From NCBI RefSeq assembly GCF_014041995.1, contig NZ_CP059492.1, positions 1,364,001 through 1,428,000 of the forward strand: a stretch of 64,000 nt of DNA. Reading direction: 5' to 3'. The DNA comes from Changpingibacter yushuensis. Its GTDB lineage: Bacteria; Actinomycetota; Actinomycetes; Actinomycetales; Actinomycetaceae. The notes beneath the pieces are model-generated. The model was not told the origin of the DNA and ran no database searches. It was given only the letters and a program-made list of their open reading frames with translations. A program made the translations under genes and the position numbers. Position 1 is the first letter of the stretch, and each line of letters starts with the position of its first letter. This document shows, piece after piece, positions 29,279 through 38,454 of this stretch.

Positions 29279-30325
29279 ATGCTCCAATTGCTCTCCTCGA
29301 GCGTCCTGTCCGCACCAGCTGCACCTGACTCGCCTGACATGCATGTCTACGGCTGGGAATGGGCTGCATTGGCTGTGATCGTGGTTGGACTCATCACAGT
29401 GGACCTCGTGGGTCACGTTCGCAAGCCGCATGAACCCACAATGAAAGAAGCTACAAAGTGGCTTCTGTTCTACATTGCGCTAGCAATCATGTTTGGCGTG
29501 TACACCGTATTCCGGCACTCGCCAGAGTTTGGGCTGGAGTTCTTCTCCACGTACTTCACTGAGTACTCGTTGTCCATTGACAACATCTTCATATTCATCA
29601 TCATCATTGCGTCATTCAGGATCCCTCGCGCGTATCAGCAGAAGGTTCTGCTTTACGGAATCATCATCGCGTTGGTGCTTCGTTTGGTGTTCATCCTTCT
29701 CGGTGCTGCTTTACTCGAGAAGTTCTCATGGCTCTTCTTCCTCTTCGCGGCCTTCTTGTTGTGGACGGCTTACTCGCAGATTAAGGAAGGAACTTCCTCA
29801 GAGAAGACGGGCGACCCAGACGAATACGAACCAAATGCAGTCACTCGGTTCACACAGAGGGTCTTCCGCGTTACGGATGGTTTTGTGGGTGACAAGCTGC
29901 TGCTTCGCCGCGAGTCAAAGACGTACATTACGCCGTTCTTGCTGTGCATCATCTCGATTGGCTCTGCGGACCTGATGTTCGCGCTTGATTCGATCCCGGC
30001 ATCATTTGGCCTGACGAGTCAGCCGTTCATTATCTTCGCCGCGAACGCATTCGCGCTCATGGGCTTGCGCCAGCTTTTCTTCCTCGTAGATGGCCTGCTA
30101 GACAAGCTCATCTACCTGCATTTCGGGCTTGCTGCGATCTTGGGCTTCATCGGTATCAAACTGCTGCTTGAAGCCTTCCACGGGCAAGATCTGTTGCACC
30201 AGATTCCAGGCATTCCTCCGCTTGTTTCTTTGGCAGTGATCGTGGTGATTATGGTCGCTACGGTGATTCTTTCACTGATCGGCGCAAAGCGTGCTGCCGC
30301 CAAAGAGCCTCGCGAGACCAAGTAG
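29279..30325 (+). CDS. TerC/Alx-family membrane protein, probable manganese exporter
   Basis: 348 residues with about nine hydrophobic segments. TerC family marks are ITVDLVGHV early, EYSLSIDNIFIFIIII (acidic residues in the membrane), IGSADLMFALDSIPASFGL and NAFALMGLRQLFFL. Members exported with secreted metalloenzymes or with the Mn riboswitch move Mn2+ out or load it onto exported proteins. The Mn aptamer directly upstream makes manganese export the best reading. The charged loop at about 175-190 is cytoplasmic. It converges on the BASS transporter gene 18 bases away. Confidence 0.88.
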   Translation: MLQLLSSSVLSAPAAPDSPDMHVYGWEWAALAVIVVGLITVDLVGHVRKPHEPTMKEATKWLLFYIALAIMFGVYTVFRHSPEFGLEFFSTYFTEYSLSIDNIFIFIIIIASFRIPRAYQQKVLLYGIIIALVLRLVFILLGAALLEKFSWLFFLFAAFLLWTAYSQIKEGTSSEKTGDPDEYEPNAVTRFTQRVFRVTDGFVGDKLLLRRESKTYITPFLLCIISIGSADLMFALDSIPASFGLTSQPFIIFAANAFALMGLRQLFFLVDGLLDKLIYLHFGLAAILGFIGIKLLLEAFHGQDLLHQIPGIPPLVSLAVIVVIMVATVILSLIGAKRAAAKEPRETK

Positions 30326-30342
30326 GTCGCTTCTCGATCGGT

Positions 30343-31299
30343 CTAGTTCACGTCATCGTTGGTGAGGGCAAGGCGTTGCGCTAGGGCAGCGCACACCACG
30401 ATCTGCAGCTGGTGGAAGATCACCACTGGCACGATGATCGATCCAACCACGGCTGAAGGGAACAGTGCCTTTGCCATAGGTAGGCCCGAGGCGAGTGACT
30501 TCTTGGACCCACACATCAGCAGCACGATGTTGTCGCGTCGGTTCAAACCGGCCCGTTTGCCAACCCACCATGTCAGGCTGAGCATGATTCCCAGCATGAG
30601 GGCGCTCAAAGCAAGTAGCAGCAAGATCGTCCAGACTGTCACACCTCTCCACGCGCCAGCGGCAGTTGCCTCGAGCACTGCGGAGAACACGATGAGAAGG
30701 ATTGATGTGTTGTCGACTCTCTTCACCAACGTGCTGTGAGCGCGCCACCAGGAGCCGACCCACGGCTGAACGAGCTGCCCAATGATGAACGGGAGTAGCA
30801 GTTTTTGGACAACCGCGAGCAAACTGTCTGTGCTAGCGCCGTCCACATTGAGGAGCATCAGTACAAGTGCTGGTGTCAGGAACATTCCGAGGATATTCGA
30901 GATGGTTGCTGAGCATACTGCCGCGGCAACGTTACCGCGGGCGATCGACACAAAAGTGACTGACGATTGAATGGTCGAAGGCAATAAGGACAAGTAAAGG
31001 AAACCTGTGGCGAAGCCACTGCCCAACCACGGCGTAAGCGCACGCCCAAATGCAAACCCCACGATTGGAAACGCCACATACGTGGCAAAGAGTACGAGGC
31101 CCTGTAGCTTAACGTTCTTCAGACCTTCCACCACATCGTGAGTGTGCAACCTCATGCCATACACGAGGAACACGGCAGCAACGCAAACATCAGCGATAGT
31201 TGAGAAGACGCGTTGGGATTCCGCGTTAAGAGGAAGCGTTAGGCCGAGGACCAGTGGGAGGAGGATCCCCAGAACGAACGGATCCGGCCTCCACCTCAT
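30343..31299 (-). CDS. Bile acid:sodium symporter family (BASS) transporter, SBF-like
   Basis: 318 residues from the ATG at 31299, which overlaps the stop of the YciI gene (ATGA), showing translational coupling; a GTG at 31326 is an alternative. Nine to ten hydrophobic helices are seen. VFLVYGMRL, LLPSTIQSSVTFVSIARGN and CGSKKSLASGLPMA match the SBF-like (YfeH/P7) branch rather than true bile acid carriers. The substrate is unknown; an organic anion taken up with sodium is typical for the fold. Partnership with a YciI domain protein has no clear precedent that fixes its function. Confidence 0.85.
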   Translation of the reverse strand: MRWRPDPFVLGILLPLVLGLTLPLNAESQRVFSTIADVCVAAVFLVYGMRLHTHDVVEGLKNVKLQGLVLFATYVAFPIVGFAFGRALTPWLGSGFATGFLYLSLLPSTIQSSVTFVSIARGNVAAAVCSATISNILGMFLTPALVLMLLNVDGASTDSLLAVVQKLLLPFIIGQLVQPWVGSWWRAHSTLVKRVDNTSILLIVFSAVLEATAAGAWRGVTVWTILLLLALSALMLGIMLSLTWWVGKRAGLNRRDNIVLLMCGSKKSLASGLPMAKALFPSAVVGSIIVPVVIFHQLQIVVCAALAQRLALTNDDVN

Positions 31300-31574
31300 T
31301 TCCAGGGGCCGATGACCGGGTTCCACGTGCGAGCTAGACGGCTTTCGATAACTCCGGCACCGAGCAGAGGATCATTGCCCAGCACGGTCAAGGCTGCTTC
31401 CGGATCTTCGGCGACGACGACGATAAGCGCCCCGTTGGAGCCTAAGGGGCCGGACGCAAGCAAGATCCCCGCTTCATGAAGCTCCTTGAGGTGCGCGCGA
31501 TGTGCTGGACGATGCGCTGCAAGAGCATCAAGCTTCGTGGCGTCGTATTCATACTGAACTGCAATAATGGCCAT
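31296..31574 (-). CDS. YciI-like protein
   Basis: 92 residues, a complete YCII domain (ferredoxin-like dimer). [11 protein letters not shown] carries the conserved His, [12 protein letters not shown] the central strand, and [12 protein letters not shown] the conserved Asp region; the ending WNPVIG is typical. YciI proteins are small dimeric enzymes or dehalogenase-like hydrolases with mostly unknown substrates. It is the first gene of a two-gene unit with the BASS transporter, overlapping by 4 nt. Its start is close to the uvrA control region on the other strand. Confidence 0.85.
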   Translation of the reverse strand: MAIIAVQYEYDATKLDALAAHRPAHRAHLKELHEAGILLASGPLGSNGALIVVVAEDPEAALTVLGNDPLLGAGVIESRLARTWNPVIGPWK

Positions 31575-31598
31575 GCGAAAAGCATAGCGATGTCACAT

Positions 31599-31614
31599 TC
31601 GAAATTCTGTTCTG
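31599..31614. promoter_or_regulatory. Degenerate LexA-type SOS box upstream of uvrA
   Basis: TCGAAATTCTGTTCTG matches the consensus TCGAAC-N4-GTTCGA at 9 of 12 fixed positions. It lies 6 bases upstream of a TATGAT -10 element, so bound LexA would cover the promoter. Weaker than the uvrB palindrome. Confidence 0.55.
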
Positions 31615-31620
31615 TCCGGG

Positions 31621-31626
31621 TATGAT
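31621..31626 (+). promoter_or_regulatory. -10 element for leaderless uvrA
   Basis: TATGAT is followed by 7 bases and then the GTG at 31634, so transcription should begin on the start codon. There is no ribosome binding site. This is the reason for preferring GTG 31634 over the ATGs inside the -10 box. Confidence 0.55.
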
Positions 31627-31633
31627 GTCCCAC

Positions 31634-34471
31634 GTGAGTGACCACATCCATATTCAAGGCGCCCGGGAACACAATCTTCAGAATGTTTCCATCGACATCC
31701 CGCGTGACGAACTGATCGTCTTTACCGGTCTATCCGGATCAGGCAAATCCTCCCTAGCATTTGACACGATTTTCGCCGAAGGTCAACGCCGGTACGTGGA
31801 GTCACTCAGCTCATATGCGCGGCAGTTCCTCGGTCAGATGGACAAGCCTGATGTGGACTTCATCGAAGGCCTTTCGCCGGCCGTTTCAATCGATCAGAAG
31901 TCCACTAACCGCAACCCTCGGTCGACTGTGGGAACAGTGACCGAGGTCTATGACTATTTGCGATTGCTGTTCGCGAGGGCTGGCGTTCAGTACTGCCCGG
32001 TGTGTGGCGAAGCCATTCAGGCCCAGAGTGCAGAGCAGATTGTGGATAGAGTCGAGAAGCTCGAAGAAGGAACTCGGTTCCAGATTCTGGCTCCGGTTCT
32101 TCGTGGCCGCAAGGGCGAGTATCAAGACGTGTTTGTCGAACTCGCGGCGCAAGGGTTCACACGAGCTAGGGTCGACGGCGAGGTCGTGCGTCTCGATGAT
32201 CCTCCTAAACTTGAAAAGAAGCTGCGCCACAACATCGACGTCGTCGTTGATCGTCTTGTGGCAAAGGACGGGATTCGTACGCGTTTGACCGACTCTATTG
32301 AGACGGCGCTACGTTTGGCGGACGGAATTGTTGTTCTCGAGTTCGTGGATCTGGATGATGATGATCCCGGGCGTCAGAGGCGCTATTCGGAGAAGCGGTC
32401 TTGCCCCAATGATCATCCTCTTGCGCTTGAAGAAATCGAACCCAGAACGTTCTCATTCAATGCTCCATATGGTGCTTGCCCGGACTGTGATGGGCTGGGT
32501 TCCAAGCTCGAAGTGGACGCGGAGCTTGTGGTCCCAGATGAGACGCTCACTCTTCGTGAAGGCGCGATTGCTCCGTGGACCAGTCATCAAGACTTCTTCA
32601 CCCGGCAACTTGAGGCGCTTGGCGAAGAACTCGGCTTCGATGTTGATACGCCGTGGAAGAAGCTCCCAAAGAAGTTCCGCGATGCCATCTTGCGGGGTCG
32701 GGACTACAAGGTGAAGGTGACATATCGGAACAGGTGGGGTAGAGAACGCATTTACGCCACTGGGTTTGAGGGAGCTCTCTCATATGTCATGCGCAAGCAC
32801 GATGAAACCGAATCGGATTGGTCCAAAGAACGCTACGAAGGCTACATGCGTAATGTGCCGTGTAGCACCTGCGGGGGAGCCCGGCTGCGGCCGGAAGTGC
32901 TTGCTGTGCGCATTGATGGCCTTAACATCAATGATCTGTGCCAGCTCTCCATTTCGGATGCAAAGAGCTTTCTTGACAGCGTCACGCTGAACGCACGTCA
33001 AGCAGCAATCGCCGCGCAAGTCCTCAAAGAGATCCGCCTTCGGCTCGGTTTCCTCGTTGATGTGGGCCTCAACTACTTATCGCTGGCTCGTGGCGCAGCA
33101 TCACTCTCGGGAGGCGAAGCACAACGCATCCGCCTCGCAACTCAGATAGGTTCAGGGCTCGTCGGCGTTCTGTACGTACTTGATGAACCTTCTATTGGTT
33201 TGCATCAGCGCGACAACGAACGCCTCATCGCCACTCTTACAAAGCTACGCGACCTCGGAAACACACTCATTGTGGTCGAACATGATGAGGATACGATCCG
33301 AACTGCGGATTGGGTGGTGGATATTGGCCCGGGCGCCGGTGAACTGGGAGGCGAGGTCGTGTACTCCGGACCTGTGGCTGGTCTTGAAAAGGCCGAGCGT
33401 TCGATCACGGGCCAGTACCTTTCTGGAAAGCGAAAGATCATGGTGCCTGCCGAGCGCCGTCCGATCGATCGCAACCTGCAGATCAAGGTTGCGGGTGCCC
33501 GCGAAAACAACCTGCAGAACGTCACTGTGAAGTTCCCACGGGCATGCTTTGTGGCCGTTTCAGGTGTCTCCGGTTCTGGCAAATCCACGTTGGTTAACCA
33601 GATTCTGTATCAGTCTCTGGCAAACCAGCTCAATCGCGCGCACACGGTTCCCGGACGCCACAAATCTGTTACCGGGATCGAAGAACTCGACAAAGTCGTT
33701 CATGTGGACCAGTCGCCTATCGGGAGAACTCCGCGATCGAATCCCGCCACATACACGGGTGTGTGGGACAAGATCCGTTCCCTTTTTGCTCAAACGCAGG
33801 AAGCAAAAGTCCGTGGTTACGGTCCCGGGCGATTCTCGTTCAACGTCAAGGGTGGGCGGTGCGAGTCTTGTAAGGGCGATGGCACGATCAAGATCGAGAT
33901 GAACTTCTTGCCAGATGTGTACGTTCCGTGCGAGGTTTGCCATGGGGCGCGGTACAACCGTGAGACCCTCGAGGTGAAGTATCGCGGGAAGTCTGTCTCT
34001 GACGTCCTTCATATGAATATCCATGAAGCACGCGAGTTCTTCGAACCGATTCAGTCCATCACTCGTTTCCTCGCAACTCTTGAATCTGTTGGGCTTGGAT
34101 ATGTGCAACTTGGGCAGGCCGCAACCACGCTTTCGGGTGGCGAGGCCCAACGTGTCAAGTTGGCTTCCGAACTGCACCGGCGCTCATCGGGTAGAACCGT
34201 TTACATTCTGGATGAGCCCACCACCGGACTGCACTTTGAGGACATCCGTAAGCTGCTTGAGGTTCTCCAGTCTTTGGTAGATAAAGGCAACACGGTGATC
34301 GTCATCGAGCACAACCTTGACGTTATTAAGTGCGCAGACTGGATTATCGACATGGGCCCCGAGGGTGGCGCCGGAGGAGGAACAGTTGTGGCTGAGGGCA
34401 CTCCTGAACATGTTGCGCAGGTGAACGAATCGTACACGGGGCAGTTCCTTGCCCCGCTTCTGGCGAGGTAA
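31634..34471 (+). CDS. uvrA: Excinuclease ABC subunit A
   Basis: 945 residues from the GTG at 31634, giving [15 protein letters not shown], which lines up with other actinobacterial UvrA starts; ATGs at 31622 and 31625 lie inside a -10 box. UvrA scans for bulky lesions and loads UvrB. Two ABC ATPase halves are seen: Walker [10 protein letters not shown] and GVSGSGKST, with LSGGEAQR signatures in both. Zinc finger cysteines occur in CPVCG, CPDCDG, CSTCGG, and CESCKGDG with CEVCHG. It is 2 nt upstream of uvrC, so both repair genes share the promoter and SOS-type box. Confidence 0.96.
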   Translation: MSDHIHIQGAREHNLQNVSIDIPRDELIVFTGLSGSGKSSLAFDTIFAEGQRRYVESLSSYARQFLGQMDKPDVDFIEGLSPAVSIDQKSTNRNPRSTVGTVTEVYDYLRLLFARAGVQYCPVCGEAIQAQSAEQIVDRVEKLEEGTRFQILAPVLRGRKGEYQDVFVELAAQGFTRARVDGEVVRLDDPPKLEKKLRHNIDVVVDRLVAKDGIRTRLTDSIETALRLADGIVVLEFVDLDDDDPGRQRRYSEKRSCPNDHPLALEEIEPRTFSFNAPYGACPDCDGLGSKLEVDAELVVPDETLTLREGAIAPWTSHQDFFTRQLEALGEELGFDVDTPWKKLPKKFRDAILRGRDYKVKVTYRNRWGRERIYATGFEGALSYVMRKHDETESDWSKERYEGYMRNVPCSTCGGARLRPEVLAVRIDGLNINDLCQLSISDAKSFLDSVTLNARQAAIAAQVLKEIRLRLGFLVDVGLNYLSLARGAASLSGGEAQRIRLATQIGSGLVGVLYVLDEPSIGLHQRDNERLIATLTKLRDLGNTLIVVEHDEDTIRTADWVVDIGPGAGELGGEVVYSGPVAGLEKAERSITGQYLSGKRKIMVPAERRPIDRNLQIKVAGARENNLQNVTVKFPRACFVAVSGVSGSGKSTLVNQILYQSLANQLNRAHTVPGRHKSVTGIEELDKVVHVDQSPIGRTPRSNPATYTGVWDKIRSLFAQTQEAKVRGYGPGRFSFNVKGGRCESCKGDGTIKIEMNFLPDVYVPCEVCHGARYNRETLEVKYRGKSVSDVLHMNIHEAREFFEPIQSITRFLATLESVGLGYVQLGQAATTLSGGEAQRVKLASELHRRSSGRTVYILDEPTTGLHFEDIRKLLEVLQSLVDKGNTVIVIEHNLDVIKCADWIIDMGPEGGAGGGTVVAEGTPEHVAQVNESYTGQFLAPLLAR

Positions 34472-34473
34472 CA

Positions 34474-36489
34474 ATGGCAGATCCTGCGAGCTACCGGCCA
34501 CCAGCGGGCACCATTCCGGCGCAGCCGGGAGTGTACCGGTTTCGTGACGAGGAAGGCCGAGTTCTCTACGTAGGCAAGGCCAAGAGCCTTCGTTCGAGAC
34601 TGGCGAACTACTTCCAGGATGAGATGGGGCTTTCGAGTCGCATTCGCCAGATGGTTCACACCGCAAGCCGTGTGGAGTGGGTGGTTGTTGGTTCAGAGAT
34701 TGAAGCCTTAACCCTTGAGTACTCATGGATCAAAGAGTTTGAGCCGCGCTTCAATGTGGTGTTTCGCGATAACAAGTCCTATCCGTATTTGGCGGTCTCA
34801 TTGAATGAGGAGTTCCCGCGGGTGTGGATTACGCGTCAGAAGCACCGCAGCGGTGTGCGCTATTTCGGGCCATATACAAAGGTCTGGGCTATCCGTGAGA
34901 CTCTCGATGATGTACTGACAGCCTTCCCTATGCGTTCATGTACAAAGGGTCAGTTCAACCAAGCCGAGCGTGCCGGGCGGCCGTGCCTGCTGGGGTATAT
35001 CGGCAAATGCGTGGCGCCATGCGTTGGGCGTGTGAACAAAGAGCAACATGACGCGGTGGTGGCTGGACTTGTCGACTTCATGGATGGGGATACCACCAAA
35101 GCGATCGCATTGCGTAAACGCGAGATGCTTGAGGCAGCCCAGGCAGAGGAGTTCGAACGCGCAGCGCGTTTGCGTGATCAGGTTGCGGCACTTGAGATGG
35201 CATCTCAGCGCAATGTGGTGGTGTTCGAAGAGAATCTTGACGCAGATATCTTCGGCTTGGAGGCCGATGAACTTGAAGTCTCTGTGCAGGTGTTCTACGT
35301 GCGCGGCGGCCGGATTCGTGGCCAGCGTGGGTGGGTGAGTGAGGAGATCGGTGGGCTCACTACCAAGGACCTTGTTGAGGAACTCCTAGTTCAGGTGTAC
35401 GGCGATTCTCAGTACGATTCGTCGCCAGTTATGCGCGCCAACTCCACCAGTGTGGATGACCGAAAGCACACCCCCGTGGGGTCCATACCCGGTGAAATCT
35501 GGGTTCCTGAGAAGCCTGATGACGTGGAACAGATCGAAGAGTGGCTAACAGAGCGCCGGGGAGGGCGCCCAGTCAAACTCAAGGCACCTCAACGCGGTGA
35601 CAAAGCCAAACTGGCCGCAACGGTTCACGACAACGCTTCGCAGGCACTTGCTCGGCACAAGTTGGCTCGAGCCTCCGATATCACTGTTCGGTCCCAGGCG
35701 CTCGATGAGCTTCGTGAAGGGCTCGATCTGGATCGTTCTCCTTTGCGTATCGAGTGCTACGACATCTCGCATACGCAAGGGCAACAGCAGGTCGGATCCA
35801 TGGTTGTGTTTGAAGACGGGCTGGCTAAGAAGGCTGATTATCGCCACTTCATCGTGCGTGGTCCTGACGGCAACGGAGTGCCAGATGATACGGCCGCCAT
35901 GGATGAAGTGTTGCGCCGCAGGCTTTCACGCCTTATGTCTGGTGCCGCCGGTGATGACGCCGGCGGCGCGGAAGATGAGCCGACCGATGAAGCATTGGAG
36001 GGCTCGGGAGAGGTAGCAGGACGCCCGCGGCGGTTTGCCTACCGTCCTGACCTGCTTGTGGTAGACGGCGGCCTTCCACAAGTCAACGCTGCGCAGAAGG
36101 TGGTAAACGAACTCGGTGCGGATATCCAGATAGTTGGGCTCGCCAAGCGTTTGGAGGAAGTTTGGATTCCGGGGGAGGAGTTTCCCGTGATTTTTCCGCG
36201 CACCTCACCGGCCCTCCGGCTCCTGCAACAGCTGCGCGATGAATCGCACCGTTTTGCAATCACATTCCACCGAAAGAAGCGTGGGCAGGCAATGACTCGG
36301 TCCGCCCTAGATGGCGTTCCCGGGCTCGGACCGGCCAAGCAAAAGACGCTGCTTAAGCATTTTGGGTCTGTGGCGCGCATTCGTGCCGCCAATGAAGAAG
36401 AGCTGACTGCGGCACCTGGTATCGGCCCTGCACTTGCTCGCGCTATCGTCGTCGGTCTCTCCGAAGGCAAACCAACGGATGTGGCATGA
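34474..36489 (+). CDS. uvrC: Excinuclease ABC subunit C
   Basis: 671 residues, starting 2 nt after uvrA. UvrC cuts both sides of the lesion marked by UvrB. The GIY-YIG nuclease domain (GVYRFRDEEGRVLYVGKAK) makes the 3' cut, the UVR motif near 215-245 binds UvrB, and the RNase H-like endonuclease domain (IECYDISHTQGQQQVGSMVVF, with a catalytic Asp) makes the 5' cut. The C-terminal helix-hairpin-helix pair (GVPGLGPAKQKTLL, AAPGIGPALARAI) binds DNA. A linker of about 35 residues near 490-520 is Asp/Glu/Gly-rich. It overlaps rapZ by 4 nt. Confidence 0.96.
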   Translation: MADPASYRPPAGTIPAQPGVYRFRDEEGRVLYVGKAKSLRSRLANYFQDEMGLSSRIRQMVHTASRVEWVVVGSEIEALTLEYSWIKEFEPRFNVVFRDNKSYPYLAVSLNEEFPRVWITRQKHRSGVRYFGPYTKVWAIRETLDDVLTAFPMRSCTKGQFNQAERAGRPCLLGYIGKCVAPCVGRVNKEQHDAVVAGLVDFMDGDTTKAIALRKREMLEAAQAEEFERAARLRDQVAALEMASQRNVVVFEENLDADIFGLEADELEVSVQVFYVRGGRIRGQRGWVSEEIGGLTTKDLVEELLVQVYGDSQYDSSPVMRANSTSVDDRKHTPVGSIPGEIWVPEKPDDVEQIEEWLTERRGGRPVKLKAPQRGDKAKLAATVHDNASQALARHKLARASDITVRSQALDELREGLDLDRSPLRIECYDISHTQGQQQVGSMVVFEDGLAKKADYRHFIVRGPDGNGVPDDTAAMDEVLRRRLSRLMSGAAGDDAGGAEDEPTDEALEGSGEVAGRPRRFAYRPDLLVVDGGLPQVNAAQKVVNELGADIQIVGLAKRLEEVWIPGEEFPVIFPRTSPALRLLQQLRDESHRFAITFHRKKRGQAMTRSALDGVPGLGPAKQKTLLKHFGSVARIRAANEEELTAAPGIGPALARAIVVGLSEGKPTDVA

Positions 36490-37442
36490 TGGCAAGTATG
36501 AGTGACAGCAACGAACTGAGCGCCACGGGTTCATTTCCTGCGGTGATTCCAACGATGGATGAACAAGCAGTCCTTCCCCATGCCGATCCGCCAGAGATCC
36601 TCATCATCACCGGCATGTCTGGTGCGGGCAGGTCCCGCGCTGCTGCAACCTTGGAAGATCTCAACTGGTATGTGGTGGACAACTTGCCGGCGGGGCTTCT
36701 GCGCCCACTCACCGGTATGGTTTCGGCTGAAGGTGGTGTATCGCGACTTGCGGTGGTTGTTGATGTGCGTTCCAAAGACTTCAGCGATCTCATCTCAACT
36801 CTCGATTCGCTTCGCGAGAGCGGCGCGATTCTCTACCGCGTCTTGTTCCTAGAATGTAACGACGACGAGTTGGTAAAGCGGTATGAGTCTGTTCGCCGCC
36901 CTCACCCGTTGCAAGGCGACGGCCGGTTGCTCGATGGGATTAACGCAGAGCGCGAGCTGCTCCGCGCTGTCAAAGAACGCGCGGACGTCATAATCGATAC
37001 CTCCAACTATTCCGTCCATGATTTGGCCCGTGAAATACACACGCAGATTGCTGGCGAAGCCCAGACTGATGTGCGCGTAACCGTTATGTCCTTTGGGTTC
37101 AAGTACGGCCTGCCAATGGATGCGGACAACGTGGTTGACGTGCGTTTCTTACCCAACCCTTACTGGGTCACTGAACTGCGGCATCTGACAGGCCACGATC
37201 AAGCCGTTGCTGCGTACGTGCTCTCTCAACCGGGCGCAGAGGACTTCGTGCACAACTATTCCAATCTCATCGGCGGAATCCTTGAGGGATACGCACATGA
37301 GTTGAAGCCATTTGTCACGATTGCCGTTGGGTGCACTGGCGGAAAGCATCGTTCGGTGGCAATAGCAGAGGCAATCTCGGCTTCGCTGCGGGCACGTGGG
37401 CTGGCAGTACGCACACTTCACCGCGACTTGGGGCGCGAGTAG
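36486..37442 (+). CDS. rapZ: RapZ/YvcJ-family nucleotide-binding protein
   Basis: 318 residues from the ATG overlapping the uvrC stop; ATGs at 36489 and 36498 are alternatives. The P-loop reads GMSGAGRSRAA near 43-53, Arg replacing the usual Lys as in many family members. NWYVVDNLP, the Walker B-like FLECNDDELVKRYESVRRPHPL, and the C-terminal SFGFKYGLP..AD.VVDVRFLPNPY and IAVGCTGGKHRSVAIAE are diagnostic. In E. coli RapZ targets glmZ RNA; in Gram-positives its role is less clear. It sits in the conserved uvrC-rapZ-yvcK-whiA block. Confidence 0.94.
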   Translation: MMASMSDSNELSATGSFPAVIPTMDEQAVLPHADPPEILIITGMSGAGRSRAAATLEDLNWYVVDNLPAGLLRPLTGMVSAEGGVSRLAVVVDVRSKDFSDLISTLDSLRESGAILYRVLFLECNDDELVKRYESVRRPHPLQGDGRLLDGINAERELLRAVKERADVIIDTSNYSVHDLAREIHTQIAGEAQTDVRVTVMSFGFKYGLPMDADNVVDVRFLPNPYWVTELRHLTGHDQAVAAYVLSQPGAEDFVHNYSNLIGGILEGYAHELKPFVTIAVGCTGGKHRSVAIAEAISASLRARGLAVRTLHRDLGRE

Positions 37443-37443
37443 G

Positions 37444-38385
37444 TTGAACACACCTGAGTTCAATCCGCACGTGGTTGCACTTGGCGGTGGGCACGGTTTG
37501 TATGCCACGTTGTCTGCCCTCAAGCTAGTGACAGAGAACATCACGGCAGTTGTCACAGTTGCCGACGACGGCGGTTCCTCCGGCCGTCTGCGCACCGAGT
37601 TCGGTGTACTTCCGCCAGGCGATTTGCGCATGGCGCTTTCGGCTCTCTGTGAGAACAGCGAATGGGGGAGAACGTGGCGTGATGTGTTGCAGCATCGCTT
37701 TACGTCCGATGGTCCACTGGACGGGCACGCACTAGGGAACCTTCTTATCGTGGCGCTGTGGGAGAAGCTGGATGGATCAGTTCCCGCGCTGGACTGGGTG
37801 GGGCAACTGTTGCGCATCCGTGGACGGGTGCTGCCGATGTCCCCGGTGCCTTTGGACATCGAAGCCCAAGTTCGCATTGACGGTCATCCGCGGACCGTTC
37901 GTGGACAGGTAGACGTTGCTTTGACGAAGGGACATGTGGATCACGTGAGCCTCATCCCTGCGGATCCTCCAGCAGGTCCGGAGGTGCTCGGCGCGATCGG
38001 AGCTGCCGATTGGGCCATTATGGGTCCCGGTTCTTGGTATACATCTGTGATTCCACACCTGATGGTTCCTGATCTCCATCGTGGGCTGTGCGAGACCAAC
38101 GCGCGCCGCATGCTTGTGCTCAATCTAAAAGCTGAAAAGGAGACGTTGGGATTGAGTTCTGCTGACCATATTCGATCCTTCCGAGCTCACGCTCCTGACT
38201 TGCACCTCGACGTGATTCTGGCAGATCCTTCCTCCATTGACGATGTGAGCGAAGCAGAGCTTGCAGCAGCCGAATGCGGAGCCACACTCATGTTGAGGCA
38301 CGTTAGAATGAATGACGGTTCGCCCCGCCACGATCACCTTCTTCTGGCCGCCGCGTTCCGCGACGCTTTTGAGTGCGTGGGATAG
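37444..38385 (+). CDS. YvcK/GlmR-family gluconeogenesis factor
   Basis: 313 residues from the TTG at 37444, one base after the rapZ stop, giving MNTPEFNPHVVALGGGHGL; a longer frame would overlap rapZ. The CofD-like fold is shown by VVALGGGHGLYATL, VTVADDGGSSGRLR, GVLPPGDLRMALSAL, HALGNLL and MGPGSWYTSVIPHL. In Bacillus the homologue binds UDP-GlcNAc and directs carbon to the cell wall on gluconeogenic substrates, while mycobacterial CuvA acts at the pole. The last residues match the family (HDHLLLAAAF). Function here is by family. Confidence 0.92.
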   Translation: MNTPEFNPHVVALGGGHGLYATLSALKLVTENITAVVTVADDGGSSGRLRTEFGVLPPGDLRMALSALCENSEWGRTWRDVLQHRFTSDGPLDGHALGNLLIVALWEKLDGSVPALDWVGQLLRIRGRVLPMSPVPLDIEAQVRIDGHPRTVRGQVDVALTKGHVDHVSLIPADPPAGPEVLGAIGAADWAIMGPGSWYTSVIPHLMVPDLHRGLCETNARRMLVLNLKAEKETLGLSSADHIRSFRAHAPDLHLDVILADPSSIDDVSEAELAAAECGATLMLRHVRMNDGSPRHDHLLLAAAFRDAFECVG

Positions 38386-38454
38386 ACTCACGGACTACGG
38401 CCCTAAGGGGCCCCAATGTCACAGCTCCGATATGTGAGGAAGAGGCCTTAATTC

